From the NCBI RefSeq assembly GCF_000374305.1, contig NZ_KB894106.1:1-43022 (forward strand): a stretch of 43,022 nucleotides of DNA, read 5' to 3'. Under the pieces are notes generated by a model, which made no database searches, was not told the origin of the DNA, and saw only the letters and a list, made by a program, of their open reading frames with translations. Shown in pieces: positions 1 through 9,000 of this stretch. The translations under genes were made by a program, and so were the position numbers. The number at the start of each line of letters is the position of its first letter. The first letter of the stretch is position 1. The stretch comes from Actinomadura flavalba DSM 45200 (GTDB lineage: Bacteria; Actinomycetota; Actinomycetes; Streptosporangiales; Streptosporangiaceae).

Positions 1-95
1 GCCGCCTCGACCTTGGCGTCGAAGCCGCCCTCCACGGGGCCGATCTCCTGGTGGGAGCGGGCGTGCAGGAGACCGCGCAGGGTGTGCACGGCCTC
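1..95. repeat. Left copy of 95-bp terminal direct repeat
   Basis: The first 95 bases are identical to bases 42928-43022. The reading frame of the endolysin is continuous across the overlap, so this is best read as the same bases seen twice when a circular or circularly permuted molecule was assembled, not as a biological repeat. Confidence 0.95.
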
Positions 96-650
96 ACCGG
101 TCGAGCCGCGCTTGAGCTGGGGCAGGTTCTTCACAGCCTTCTCCATCCAGGATGACGGCGCCGGTGCGGCGCCGGTGGCGGGCATGCCGTCGCGGATCCA
201 CGCGCGCAGCGTGTCCCCGGGGCAGTCCGACGGCACGAGCTGGCCGTGGCCGCGGGCGGCGAGCGGGCGGCCGGCGCGCCGGGCCGCCTCGTCGTACAAC
301 CACCGCACGGCGCGTCGGGCGGCGGCGGTGATGTCGGTGCCGTCGCGGCCGATGACGCAGACGCCGATGCCCGTGGTGTTGTAGCCGGTGGCGTGCGCGC
401 CGACGACGGTCCAGCCGCGGCCCTCGTAGATACGGCCGGTGTGGTCGACCAGGAAGTTGTATCCGATGTCGCTCCAGCCGCGGCCGCCGCTTCGGGTGGA
501 GCGCATGTGGAAGGACTGGATGGACTTCACGGTCTGGGTGATCGGCCCCTCGCTGTGGTGCACGACGAAGTAGCGTCGGGCCGACCACGTGGTGGTGACT
601 CGGGACCGGGGTGGGGCGGCGCCCCACTGGCTACGGCTGACGATGTCCAT
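1..650 (-). CDS. Endolysin, N-acetylmuramoyl-L-alanine amidase (5' part, gene split by contig ends)
   Basis: This is the first 216 residues of a 246-residue lysis enzyme; the rest lies at 42837-43022 and joins through the shared 95 bp. Residues 1-155 form a zinc amidase of the PGRP/Amidase_2 family, which cuts between MurNAc and the peptide stem of the host wall. Likely zinc ligands are H31 (in VVHHS), H135 and C143 (in SDCPGD). From about residue 176 a PG_binding_1 wall-binding repeat begins (LKRGSTGEAVHTLRGLL). No signal peptide is visible, so it should need a holin for release. The ATG is preceded by GGGAG at a good distance. It ends the leftward late operon. Family assignment is strong; wall specificity is not known. 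Confidence 0.93.
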   Translation of the reverse strand, partial: MDIVSRSQWGAAPPRSRVTTTWSARRYFVVHHSEGPITQTVKSIQSFHMRSTRSGGRGWSDIGYNFLVDHTGRIYEGRGWTVVGAHATGYNTTGIGVCVIGRDGTDITAAARRAVRWLYDEAARRAGRPLAARGHGQLVPSDCPGDTLRAWIRDGMPATGAAPAPSSWMEKAVKNLPQLKRGSTGEAVHTLRGLLHARSHQEIGPVEGGFDAKVEA

Positions 651-735
651 GCTGATCTCCCGTGAAATGGGCGAACGTGAGGGCGGCGATCTGAGGTGCG
701 GTCAGAGCGGGCAGCCGCGCGAGCCGGTCGACCAC
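631..735 (-). CDS. Possible small protein overlapping the endolysin start
   Basis: A 34-codon frame from a GTG lies between the small membrane protein gene and the endolysin and overlaps the endolysin start by 20 bases. Its N-terminal half (VVDRLARLPALTAPQIAAL) looks like the short helical proteins often found in this place in actinophages. The frame stays open upstream to the stop of the preceding gene, with no better start codon seen. It may be a real small gene, or only non-coding leader. No function can be named. Confidence 0.35.
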   Translation of the reverse strand: MVDRLARLPALTAPQIAALTFAHFTGDQHGHRQP

Positions 736-822
736 GGCCAGGACCTCGCGGCCGGCGGGGGTGATCGGCCGCTCGGGTGGCGGGGGCCAGGCCGACAGCG
801 ACGGAGGGGCGGGCAGGGCGCG

Positions 823-1062
823 TCACCGGCACCCGAAGTCGGTGCGCAGGCGCTGCATCTCCTCCTGGACGCGGCGGCCGCGCGGTGTGGTCGCGGGTGC
901 ATCCGGGGAGTCGAGCGCCGCCAGGGTGCGGCACCAGCGGCGGTCGGCCTCGCGCTGGGCGTGGGCGGTGTAGACGACCACCCAGACGCCGAGCAGCAGC
1001 AGCGACGCCGCGATCGAGGCGGCGGTGCGAACGAGCTGCGCGCGGCGAACCGGCCCCGTCAC
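823..1062 (-). CDS. Small membrane protein of the lysis region (spanin-like position)
   Basis: This 79-residue protein has a basic N-terminus, one membrane helix at about residues 14-31 (ASIAASLLLLGVWVVVY) and a soluble tail with QREADRRWC, a proline-threonine stretch and a final RLRTDFGC. Small proteins with this pattern are widespread next to lysis genes in actinophages, usually as unnamed membrane proteins. The place between a holin-like gene and the endolysin suggests a lysis role, perhaps in disrupting the outer layers, but no lipobox or classical spanin motif is visible. The GTG start overlaps a TGA in another frame. Function is inferred from place only. Confidence 0.75.
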   Translation of the reverse strand: MTGPVRRAQLVRTAASIAASLLLLGVWVVVYTAHAQREADRRWCRTLAALDSPDAPATTPRGRRVQEEMQRLRTDFGCR

Positions 1063-1078
1063 CGGCTGACCGCTTCGA

Positions 1079-1354
1079 TCACGGCCCAGGCGCCCCAGGC
1101 GGTGAGGGCGGCGGAGACGACGGCGATCCCGGCACGGACTGCTGTTGCTCCGCTTCGACTGCGGCCGCGCGCAGGACCAGGCGCAGCAGGCCCTGACCAC
1201 CGGGCACCCCGACCATGCCCGTGAAGACGATCAGCAGGGTGACGTTGTAGTCGCCGGTGATCTGCTGCCACAAGATCCCGAAAGACCCAACGGCCAATAA
1301 CACCAGGTCGCGGACGATCTCGCGCACCGCGCGCAGCGTCGATGGACTCCACAA
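1079..1354 (-). CDS. Holin-like membrane protein (TTG start)
   Basis: This 91-residue protein has a charged N-terminus (TLRAVREIVRDLV), two membrane segments (LVLLAVGSFGILW and LLIVFTGMVGVPGGQGLL) and a proline- and serine-rich tail. The pattern fits class II holins or holin accessory proteins, which make the membrane lesion that releases the endolysin. It starts 14 bases after the last tail gene stops. The TTG is chosen because AGAGGG sits seven bases before it and no ATG or GTG is available in this frame before the conserved part. A second frame across its 3' half also encodes a hydrophobic stretch. Holin function is likely but unproven. Confidence 0.65.
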   Translation of the reverse strand: MWSPSTLRAVREIVRDLVLLAVGSFGILWQQITGDYNVTLLIVFTGMVGVPGGQGLLRLVLRAAAVEAEQQQSVPGSPSSPPPSPPGAPGP

Positions 1355-1368
1355 GCTGTCACCCTCTG

Positions 1369-2934
1369 TCAGGTCTTGACGAGCAGGATCGAGTGCCCGC
1401 CGGACTGCGCCGAGTTCGCCGGCGTGAACGTCGCGTCGCGCGCCGGGACGGTGCCGGTCGCCGAAACCAGCTCGTCGCCTACGGCGATCGACGGCGCGCC
1501 GCCGCCGGTGCCGTACTGCACCGCGCGGGAGGTGACGCCACCGGGCAGCGAGACGCCGGTGGTGGTGGACGCCTTGTCCCACCAGACGCGGACCGCCCGC
1601 ACGGGCGCGACCGCCGCCGCGACCGCCGGTGCGGTGTGGATGTTGTCCACCAGCGTCTCGGCGGCCTCGACCACGGCTCCCACGCTGCACGCCTCGTACC
1701 CGGCCAGTACCCCGGACGCCTTCGTCGCCGTGGCCCAGCTCCACGTCAGCGTGGAGACCGATCCGGACGCGACCCAGATCCCCGACCGGGCCGCCGAGGT
1801 GACCAGCTCGGAGACCAGCGTCCATCCCGCCGGGACCGTCGGCGCCTCGGCGGTGCCCCACGACAGGCACGCCAGGACCGTGTCGGCCGCGGGCATCGTC
1901 GGAGTGAACGTCGTGGCGTTCGCGTACAGCTGGGTCTTGGCCATGAACGCGGGCGCCGCGGCCGGCGGCGCGGGTGCTTCACCGCCCGTCGCGGCGGCGA
2001 CGATGACCCACTGCGCGCCGGTCCACGTCCGCAGCACCGGCGGGGACGCGGTGCGGTCCACCCACACGTCTCCCACCGAGGGGGACGCGGGCTGGCTCAT
2101 CCCCTGGTTCAGCCTCGCGTTGCCTACGTTCGGCCCGTACCAGCGGCCGTCCGCGCGAAGCCCGGCCAGCGGGTTGTTGTCCAGGTCGGTCAGCTGGAAG
2201 GCGTCCGCGCTGTGCGACGGCCCGTACAGCTTGAGGCGCAGCATGACGTCGGCGGGGGTGGCGGCGATGACCCGGGGCAGCCCGTACTCGTTGACGAACG
2301 TGACCCGGCGCCAGACCGGTGCCTCGGCGGTGCCCACGTTCAGCTCGATCGCGATCGTGTCCGGCGCCGTCGCGCGGTTGCCCGCCGGGATGCGGACGGC
2401 CAGGGCCCGGGTGGTGGTGTCGCCCTCGGCGACGCGGATGATGCCGCCGCCGCCGGTGGGGACGGCGCTCACCGCGGCGGCGTCCAGGATCACGTTGCCC
2501 GCCCGCCCGTTGACGCTCGCGACCGCGCCGCCACCACCGCCTGACCCGGCGGCGGCGAGGGCGGCCTGGGCGGTGGCCTGCGCCTGGGTGGCCAGGGTGC
2601 GGGCCTGGGCGGCGAGCGCGGCCGCGGTGCTGGCCTGCAGGGCCAGCCGTGATCCGGTACCGGCGTCGGCCCACAGCACGGTGACGTCCTGGCCGTCGGG
2701 GCGGTCCGGTCCGAAGAACGGCGGGATCGTCCCGAGCGGGAGCACGCTGCCGTCGCTGCTGGTCACGGTCGTGATGGCTGCGCCGGATGCGGAGAGCAGG
2801 TCTGTGTACTGCTCGCCGGCGGTCTGCGCGGACCACAGCGTCAGCTCGACCGAGTACAGCTGCGGGGTGACGCCGTCGCCGCCGACCAGGAACGTCCAGT
2901 CGGCCGGACCGCCACCGAAGATGTGTCGTGTCAC
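1369..2934 (-). CDS. Minor tail protein / tail fibre-like protein
   Basis: This 521-residue protein is the last gene of the tail module. It has an N-terminal domain that opens with TRHIFGGGPADW, a helical alanine-glutamine stretch (about residues 100-130), a glycine linker (GSGGGGG), then a motif typical of phage tail fibres, SVNGRAGNVILDAAAV, and beta-rich C-terminal repeats including VGDVWVDRTASPPVLRTW. The order suggests a stalk and receptor-binding tip at the distal tail. The GTG start follows the upstream stop by eight bases and has GGGGG before it. Which host surface molecule it binds cannot be told from sequence. Confidence 0.75.
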   Translation of the reverse strand: MTRHIFGGGPADWTFLVGGDGVTPQLYSVELTLWSAQTAGEQYTDLLSASGAAITTVTSSDGSVLPLGTIPPFFGPDRPDGQDVTVLWADAGTGSRLALQASTAAALAAQARTLATQAQATAQAALAAAGSGGGGGAVASVNGRAGNVILDAAAVSAVPTGGGGIIRVAEGDTTTRALAVRIPAGNRATAPDTIAIELNVGTAEAPVWRRVTFVNEYGLPRVIAATPADVMLRLKLYGPSHSADAFQLTDLDNNPLAGLRADGRWYGPNVGNARLNQGMSQPASPSVGDVWVDRTASPPVLRTWTGAQWVIVAAATGGEAPAPPAAAPAFMAKTQLYANATTFTPTMPAADTVLACLSWGTAEAPTVPAGWTLVSELVTSAARSGIWVASGSVSTLTWSWATATKASGVLAGYEACSVGAVVEAAETLVDNIHTAPAVAAAVAPVRAVRVWWDKASTTTGVSLPGGVTSRAVQYGTGGGAPSIAVGDELVSATGTVPARDATFTPANSAQSGGHSILLVKT

Positions 2935-2942
2935 AAGGCCCC

Positions 2943-3869
2943 CTACGGCGCGATGGAGAAGGAGAAACGAATGTGGCGGCCCACGGGGATGTCGGCGTCG
3001 GCAGCGCCGAGCCGAACCTCGCCGTTGGTGGGGTTGAACATGATCCGCACGGTGACGCCGCCGCTGGTGGATGAGCCGGTGGCCTGGGCGGTCCAGTACC
3101 GGTACTTGCCGGGGCGCACGGCGGGGGGCAGCACGGTCAGCAGCGACCCGTCGCTGTCGAGCCGGGAATAGGTGCTGCCGATCCGGGTGACCTCGACCGT
3201 GCCGACGATGAGGCCGCCGAGGATCTGCGCCTCCATCGTTCCGGCCGAGACCCAGACGGTCGTCCAGCTGACGGGCAGGGCGACGGGGTCGGTGTCGCCG
3301 TGCAGGATCTTCCAGGTCGTGCCGGTGTAGCCGATCCACCGGCCGGTGTCGGTCTCGTAGGCCATCTGCCCGGGGCGCGGGCCGGACGGGCGGTTGCCGG
3401 ACGTGCAGGGCCGGATCAGCGATCCGATCCACTGGCGCTCGTCGACCAGGCCGGAGATCGCGGTGGCGCCCGGGGCGATGGTCCAGCGCCACAGCGGCCG
3501 GTCGGTCACGGTCGTGGTCGAGGTCAGCGCCGGTGCGCCCGCCCCCGCCGTGCCTTTCACCAGGACCGACCGCACGGTGTTCGCCGTCCGGTCCACGCGC
3601 TGCACCAGCCGGTCGACGCGCGCCGATCCGGCGGGGTTGGAGTCGGAGAAGTAGGTCTTGGCGGCGGTGTTCTTGTACCAGTGGGCGCGGGCCAGGGAGT
3701 TGCCGGTGGCCAGGCTGACGCCGCGGGTGCCGGTGGCGGTGACGGCCAGCGCGCTGGAGCCGGGCACGCCGATGACGCCGTCCACGAGCTCCTGCAGCAT
3801 CAGCTCCCAGTCGGCTTCCGTCAGGCTCGCGCCTTCGCCGGCGTCGAACGGTCCGCTGATCTCGGTCAC
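2943..3869 (-). CDS. Minor tail protein
   Basis: This 308-residue protein follows the Gp37-like gene with no gap: the upstream TGA abuts its GTG. Its middle has a motif seen in phage tail-tip proteins (RPGQMAYETDTGRWIGYTGTTW), where residues GRWIGYTG form a short beta hairpin common in tail fibre and baseplate parts. The C-terminus is beta-rich and ends FSFSIAP. Its place between a baseplate hub-like gene and the fibre-like gene suggests a tail tip component. There is no enzymatic motif that I recognise. Confidence 0.7.
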   Translation of the reverse strand: MTEISGPFDAGEGASLTEADWELMLQELVDGVIGVPGSSALAVTATGTRGVSLATGNSLARAHWYKNTAAKTYFSDSNPAGSARVDRLVQRVDRTANTVRSVLVKGTAGAGAPALTSTTTVTDRPLWRWTIAPGATAISGLVDERQWIGSLIRPCTSGNRPSGPRPGQMAYETDTGRWIGYTGTTWKILHGDTDPVALPVSWTTVWVSAGTMEAQILGGLIVGTVEVTRIGSTYSRLDSDGSLLTVLPPAVRPGKYRYWTAQATGSSTSGGVTVRIMFNPTNGEVRLGAADADIPVGRHIRFSFSIAP

Positions 3870-5117
3870 TCAGTACCTCCTTTGCAGCGCGCCGATGAGG
3901 TCCAAGGCGCGGTCGGCCTTGGCCCAGGATTCGGGGGTGTCCTCGGCGCCGTCGGGGTTGCCGAGGATGAGCTGGGTGGGGTCGCGGCCCTTGTCGGTGA
4001 CAGTGATCGTGGCGCCGGTGACCTGCTCGACGTAGGCCACGCCGGACGGGGCCAGCACGGTGACCCAGTCGCCGAGGGTGAAGTGGCGGCCGAACCGGCA
4101 GCGCGGGTGGTCGATGGCGGTGGCGGCCATCACGCCGGTGCGGCGGCCGCGCGCTAGCTCCTCGTCGCCCGCGGCGTCGAGCTCGGCGGGCACATCGGTC
4201 TGGCGCGCGTCCACGAACGTGCGGATGATCCGTCTCCACTGCTGCGCCGCGGCGAGGTCGCGGCGCTCGCGGAACGCGCGCACCGACCCCTCACCGGCGC
4301 CGGCGACGACGACGTGCGTGGCGGTGGGCGCGGCACGCTGGACGGTCGCCGAGCGCAGGCCCCGGCGCGGGGAGAACACGACGGTGTCGGACCGGTCGAC
4401 GGCCTCGTACACCTCGAACGTCAGCGGCCCGCCTGGGGACTGGGTGACGCGGACGCCCAGCTCGGGCGTGCTGGTGGAGCCGAGCTGCCGGACGATGTCC
4501 ATCAGCGGATCCCACCTGGCCTGGAAGGAGGTGGCCGACCCGCGGTTTTGGTTGGTCGCCACGGTCAGGGTCCGGGCGTTCGGCACGTCGGCGTCGCCTC
4601 GGCTCGCGTGCCGCGCCGCCCCGACGTTCGCCGCGACGAACGCTTTGATGACGGCTTCGGCGGTGCCGCTGCGGGCGTCGTAGGCGGCGGCGGTCTGCGA
4701 GGACACCGGCGCGGTCGGCACGGGGAACGCGAGCTCGTCGGCGACCACCTGCAGGTCGTCGCCGCCGGTCAGCTGGAGGGTGCCGCCACCGGCGGCGCCG
4801 CCCTCGGCCGACCACGACCAGGGCCCCTGGGTGTCCAGGTCACCGGAGATCAGGACACCGTCGGGATCCCAGATCGGGATGCCGCGGTGGTCGACCACGA
4901 TGAGGCCCATGCCGGGCTCCATGCGCGACAGCGGTCCGTCGGCGGGCCCTTCGATCAGCCAGGATCCGGCGCGCCGGTAGAGCAGGGAGACCTGTAGGCG
5001 GGTCCAGCCGCGGATCTCTCCGGCCAGGGCGAGGGTGGAGCCGCGCAGGAACGTGCGGATCCCGGCGGCCTGCCCGGTGCCGGCGGCCGTGCCGGGGTCC
5101 AGGGGGCCGGTCACCAT
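3870..5117 (-). CDS. Gp37-like tail protein (baseplate hub-like)
   Basis: This 415-residue protein resembles the siphovirus Gp37-like family, which sits after the distal tail protein and probably forms part of the tail-tip hub. Visible family features are an early segment on ligand geometry (LIVVDHRGIPIWDPDGVLISGD is typical in style), a central VFSPRRGLRSATVQRAAPTATHVVVAG and a C-terminal TLGDWVTV. The start lies in GGGATGGTGACC, where either ATG or the following GTG could begin translation; ATG is annotated. It overlaps the upstream stop. Function comes from family resemblance and gene order. Confidence 0.75.
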   Translation of the reverse strand: MVTGPLDPGTAAGTGQAAGIRTFLRGSTLALAGEIRGWTRLQVSLLYRRAGSWLIEGPADGPLSRMEPGMGLIVVDHRGIPIWDPDGVLISGDLDTQGPWSWSAEGGAAGGGTLQLTGGDDLQVVADELAFPVPTAPVSSQTAAAYDARSGTAEAVIKAFVAANVGAARHASRGDADVPNARTLTVATNQNRGSATSFQARWDPLMDIVRQLGSTSTPELGVRVTQSPGGPLTFEVYEAVDRSDTVVFSPRRGLRSATVQRAAPTATHVVVAGAGEGSVRAFRERRDLAAAQQWRRIIRTFVDARQTDVPAELDAAGDEELARGRRTGVMAATAIDHPRCRFGRHFTLGDWVTVLAPSGVAYVEQVTGATITVTDKGRDPTQLILGNPDGAEDTPESWAKADRALDLIGALQRRY

Positions 5118-6061
5118 CCCGCCTGCCACCGCACCTGCGCGTGCAGTCCGGCCGACGATCCGGCGGTGGAGTCGGTGATCTCGATCTGCAGGTTGTTCAC
5201 GCCGGGCTCCAGCTCCCACAGGTCGGGGTAGGGCTCCAGCTGCGTGTACAGGTCGTTGCCCAGGTCATCGACCACGGTGAGCTCGGACGGGCGGGTGTCG
5301 ATCGTGACCGTCCGGCCGCTGGCGATCGGCTCGGCGGGCTTCCACACCCACTCGCGGCCGGTGGTGAGGTTGCGGGCGATCGGCGCACCGGGGCCGGTGA
5401 TCGTCCACACGGGGTAGGCGTCGGCGTCGCCCGGGACGACCACGGTGACCTCGCCCAGCACCGCAGCCGGAGACAGCCGCAGCGGCAGCGCCCCGAGCCA
5501 GGGCACGCCTGCGTCCGACGTCCAGGACTGGGCGACGGTCTCGTCCCCGGTGAACCACGGCTTCATCGCGAGCAGCTCGAACCGCGGGTACTGCTGGTAG
5601 GTCAGGATGACGTCGTCCAGCACGTCCTCCTCGCCGTCCAGGCCGTCGTTGTAGAAGGCCAGGATGTGGCGGCGGGTGCCGTCGGGCAGCTCGACGGTCA
5701 GCGTGCCGGGGACGTCGACGCCGCCGCGGCGGTGCCGCATCGCCGCGTGCAGCCGGGCCCGCCGTTCCAGGTACTCCTCCGGGGTGGATCCGCGGACGGC
5801 CAGCGGGACGGCCATGAGGCGGACCTGGTCCACGATCGCGCGCAGCTGCGCGCCGCCGTCGGGGTCGGGGTCGTGGACGTTCTCCCGCGGTCCGAGGCCG
5901 AACCCGGATCGGCCCGGCATGATCTCGTAGCCCATTCCGCCGGTGAGGTCGAGCACGTCGCCGGTGGTCGAGGTCCAGATGATGCGCTTGGGCGGCCGCC
6001 GTGGACGGCGTGAGGGCACCGGCGGCGGTGGTGGCGTGGGAACGCCGGCCAGGATCGGCAC
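5111..6061 (-). CDS. Distal tail protein (Dit-like)
   Basis: This 316-residue protein follows the tape measure gene, where siphophages encode Dit, the ring that joins tail tube and tip. After a proline-rich N-terminus it has the family-like segments DVLDLTGG, MPGRSGFGLGP, and ILTYQQYPRFE, then a beta-sandwich C-terminal part (VWTITGPGAPIARN). Two GTGs are possible; the second is chosen because GAGGAG lies six bases before it, while the first (two codons upstream) would touch the ribosome site. The assignment rests on gene order and motif style. Confidence 0.78.
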   Translation of the reverse strand: MPILAGVPTPPPPPVPSRRPRRPPKRIIWTSTTGDVLDLTGGMGYEIMPGRSGFGLGPRENVHDPDPDGGAQLRAIVDQVRLMAVPLAVRGSTPEEYLERRARLHAAMRHRRGGVDVPGTLTVELPDGTRRHILAFYNDGLDGEEDVLDDVILTYQQYPRFELLAMKPWFTGDETVAQSWTSDAGVPWLGALPLRLSPAAVLGEVTVVVPGDADAYPVWTITGPGAPIARNLTTGREWVWKPAEPIASGRTVTIDTRPSELTVVDDLGNDLYTQLEPYPDLWELEPGVNNLQIEITDSTAGSSAGLHAQVRWQAGW

Positions 6062-6086
6062 GAACACCTCCTCGGGAACGGGTGGG

Positions 6087-9000
6087 TCAGCTGCGGCGGT
6101 GGCGGCGCAGCTCGCGCTCGGCCTGGGCGATGCCGTGCTGCAGGTCCTGGGGGGTGGAGTAGCCCGGGACGTGGTTGACGTTCAGGTTCTCGATCACGAT
6201 GGTCGGCGCCCCGTCCGCGGCGTACTGCGCCGCCGCGTCCATGCTGGTGAACACCGGTTCGGGGCGGCGGGTCTCGTTGATCGCCAGCGTCGCGCCCGGG
6301 AGCAGCATGCCGCCGCTGTCGAACTTGGCGATCCGGATCTTGCCCGGGATGAGCGCGGGCTTCTTGGACGGGGCTGGGCCCGGCTTGGTGACGGGGATGA
6401 GCGCGGGCTTCTTGCCGGGTGCGGGCAGCCCGAACGCCTTGGCGACTCCGGCGCCGAGCCGTCCGCCGAGCTGGTCCATCAGCTTGTTCAGCTCGGCCTG
6501 GCGCCCGTACAGGCCGGTCAGGAACCCCTGCGACGCCTTGGCGCCGGAGTCGAACATGGCGTCGGCCGAGGTCAGGCCCAGCTTGGTCGCGATGGAGTCG
6601 ATGCGCAGCTGCTGCTGGTTGGCGCGGTTGAGGGTGTTCTGGTCCCCGGCCAGGAGCGCGGCCGCGACCTTGGAGCCCTCGCCCGCTCCCATCCCGATGA
6701 TCTGGCCCAGCAGGCTCTTGTTCAGGCCGCGCCGCCCCAGCTGGGCGATCTGCTGATCGAACCCGGTGAGGGCGGCGGCGCGGTCGGACAGGCCCGCGAC
6801 GATGTCGCCGGCGGTGCCCTTGGCCGACAGGCCCGACAGGTTCGCGAACTCCTTGGCGGCCGAGGTGACGCTGCCCGCGAACTCCTTGGCGGCCGCGATC
6901 TGCGAGGCGACCTGCGACGCGCTGGCGGCGGCGGCGCTCATCGCCTTCTGGATGCTGCTCGACCACTTCAGCAGGCTGCGTTCGGCGGCGCCGCCGAACG
7001 CAGCCCGGATCTGCTTGTTCAGGTCCGCGAACCACGCGGTCAGCTTGCCCGCGTCGCCGAGCGCGCCGGGCAGCGCCGACCGCAGCGCGGCCCCGGCCTT
7101 GGCCCGCGCCGTCCGCGACGTGGTGGGCCCGGAGAACGGCGTGGTCCCGGGGACCAGGCCGCCCTTGGCCATCGCCACGACCGGCTCGGCGACGCCCGTG
7201 CCGTTGAACGCCAGCGTCCACCCGGGCTGCAGCAGCCCGCCGCGATCGTAGGTTGCGGTGCGGATCGCGCCGAGCGGCCCGTACCCGGGCAAGATCCCGC
7301 CCGGGTCGCCCGCGACCCCGAGGGCCTTGGCCAGGCCGTCGCGGTCGGTACCGGCGACGAACCGGCGGCCGAGGAGGTCGCGGCCGACGGGGGTGATCAG
7401 GCGGCCCAGGACGCCGCCGGTCGCCAGGCCCGGCGGCCACCCCCACCACGGCGTCGGCCGCGTCAGCAGGTGCTCGCTGATGCGGGTGCCGGTGCGCTGG
7501 GCCTCGACCACCCAGACCTTGCCGCCCTGCACGCGGCTGGCCAGGTAGGTGTGCCCGGCGTGGGGCTGGCCGACCGCGCCGGGGCGGGGGCCCGCGATGG
7601 TCTTCATGTGGGCGCGCTGGGTGTAGGTCGTGCGGGTGATCTGCTGCTTCCCGCCGCGCAGCCAGGCGCCCTGCGTCAGCCCGGAGCAGTCCAGACCGCG
7701 TCCCCACGCGGTGCCGCCCCAGACGTAGGGGACGCCGATCTGGGTGCGGGCCGCGCGGACCACGCCGCCCGCACCGCCACCACCGCCGAAGCCGTCCTTG
7801 AACGCGCGGATGATCGCGTCAGCCGCGGTCCACGCCTGGGCCAGCAGCGCCTGCGGCACGCGGGACATTCCGGTGCCCCAGGCGTCGGTGGCCAGCCCAC
7901 CGGCGTCGGGGACCATGGTCTTGGTGAGCTGGTCCCAGATCCGGCGGGGGTCGTCCAGCAGCGCCAGGCCGCCGCGCCCGACGTCGAGGATCTTCCCGGC
8001 GGCGCGCTTGATGCCGCCCAGGACGTCGCCCAGGACGCCGCCGCGCTCCAGCATCTGCAGGTCGCCGCCCGCGGCCGCCCACAGGCCGCGCGCCCTGTCG
8101 CGGTAGCGGGGATCGGTCGGAATCACGTACTCCGGCCACGCCTTGCGGCCCTCGCCGACGATCGCCATCGCACCGCGGGTCTTCATCGGCCGCGCCGGGG
8201 CGGGGTTGGCCAGGGTGCCGCCGCGTTCCAGCGCCGGGATCTCGCCCAGCTGCAGCCCCCCGGGCAGATGCAGCCAGGACATCACCCGGTTCCACAGCCG
8301 CCGGATTCCGGCGTTGTATCCCCGCTCGATGACCCAGTTCACGGGGATCTTCACCGCGCCGGGCAGGCGGCTCCACGCCGACTTCATCGCGTCGACGCCG
8401 CGGGAGGTCGAGGTGCGGACGCCGCTGGTCAGCTGATGCACGACGTCGAGCACGACGTCCTTGGCGTTGCGGGTGAACCCGATCATCCAGTTCCACAGGC
8501 TCGACCAGCTCGCGCGCAGGGGCGGCAGCCCGCCGAACAGCCGCTCGCGCAGCTGCGCGAGCATGACGCCGGTGGCCGTGACGATTTCGCGGCCCTTGGT
8601 GGCGCTCTGCCGCTTCCACCAGTCGTAGTGGCCGGTGATGCCGCCCCGCACGTTGGACCAGCCGTCGCTGAACCCCTGCTTGAGCTGGGGCCAGAACCCG
8701 CCGACCACCGCGCCCACGATCGCGCCGAGCGGGCCCATGAACGCCGCCCCGATCGCGGCACCCCACAGCGTGCTCCACGACAGGAAGTCGTTGCCGCCTC
8801 TCTTCGCGCCGTCGAACCCTGACCCGACCAGGCCGAGCTTCTCGGCGACCGATCCCGCCTTGTCGGCAACGCCGCTCAGCGCGTCGGCGATGCCGTCCAG
8901 CGCGGGCACCAGACTCTCGCGCCACCACACGCCGGCCTCGGCGACCGCGCCGCGCAGGTGGTTGTCCCAGACCTCGGTCCACGCGTCGCGCACCGCGCGC

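Noticed and set aside
1..95. Terminal repeat as a true phage end repeat
   Set aside because: The length is short and the repeat lies inside a gene that reads through it, so an assembly overlap of a circle is the simpler reading.
1342..3037. Two long plus-strand frames over the minor tail gene
   Set aside because: Both are shadows of the minus-strand gene, whose protein has tail-fibre motifs.
5943..8822. Long open frame of 959 codons on the plus strand
   Set aside because: It lies opposite the tape measure gene, which has clear family features. Very high GC makes long antisense frames common; its translation is low-complexity with no motif.
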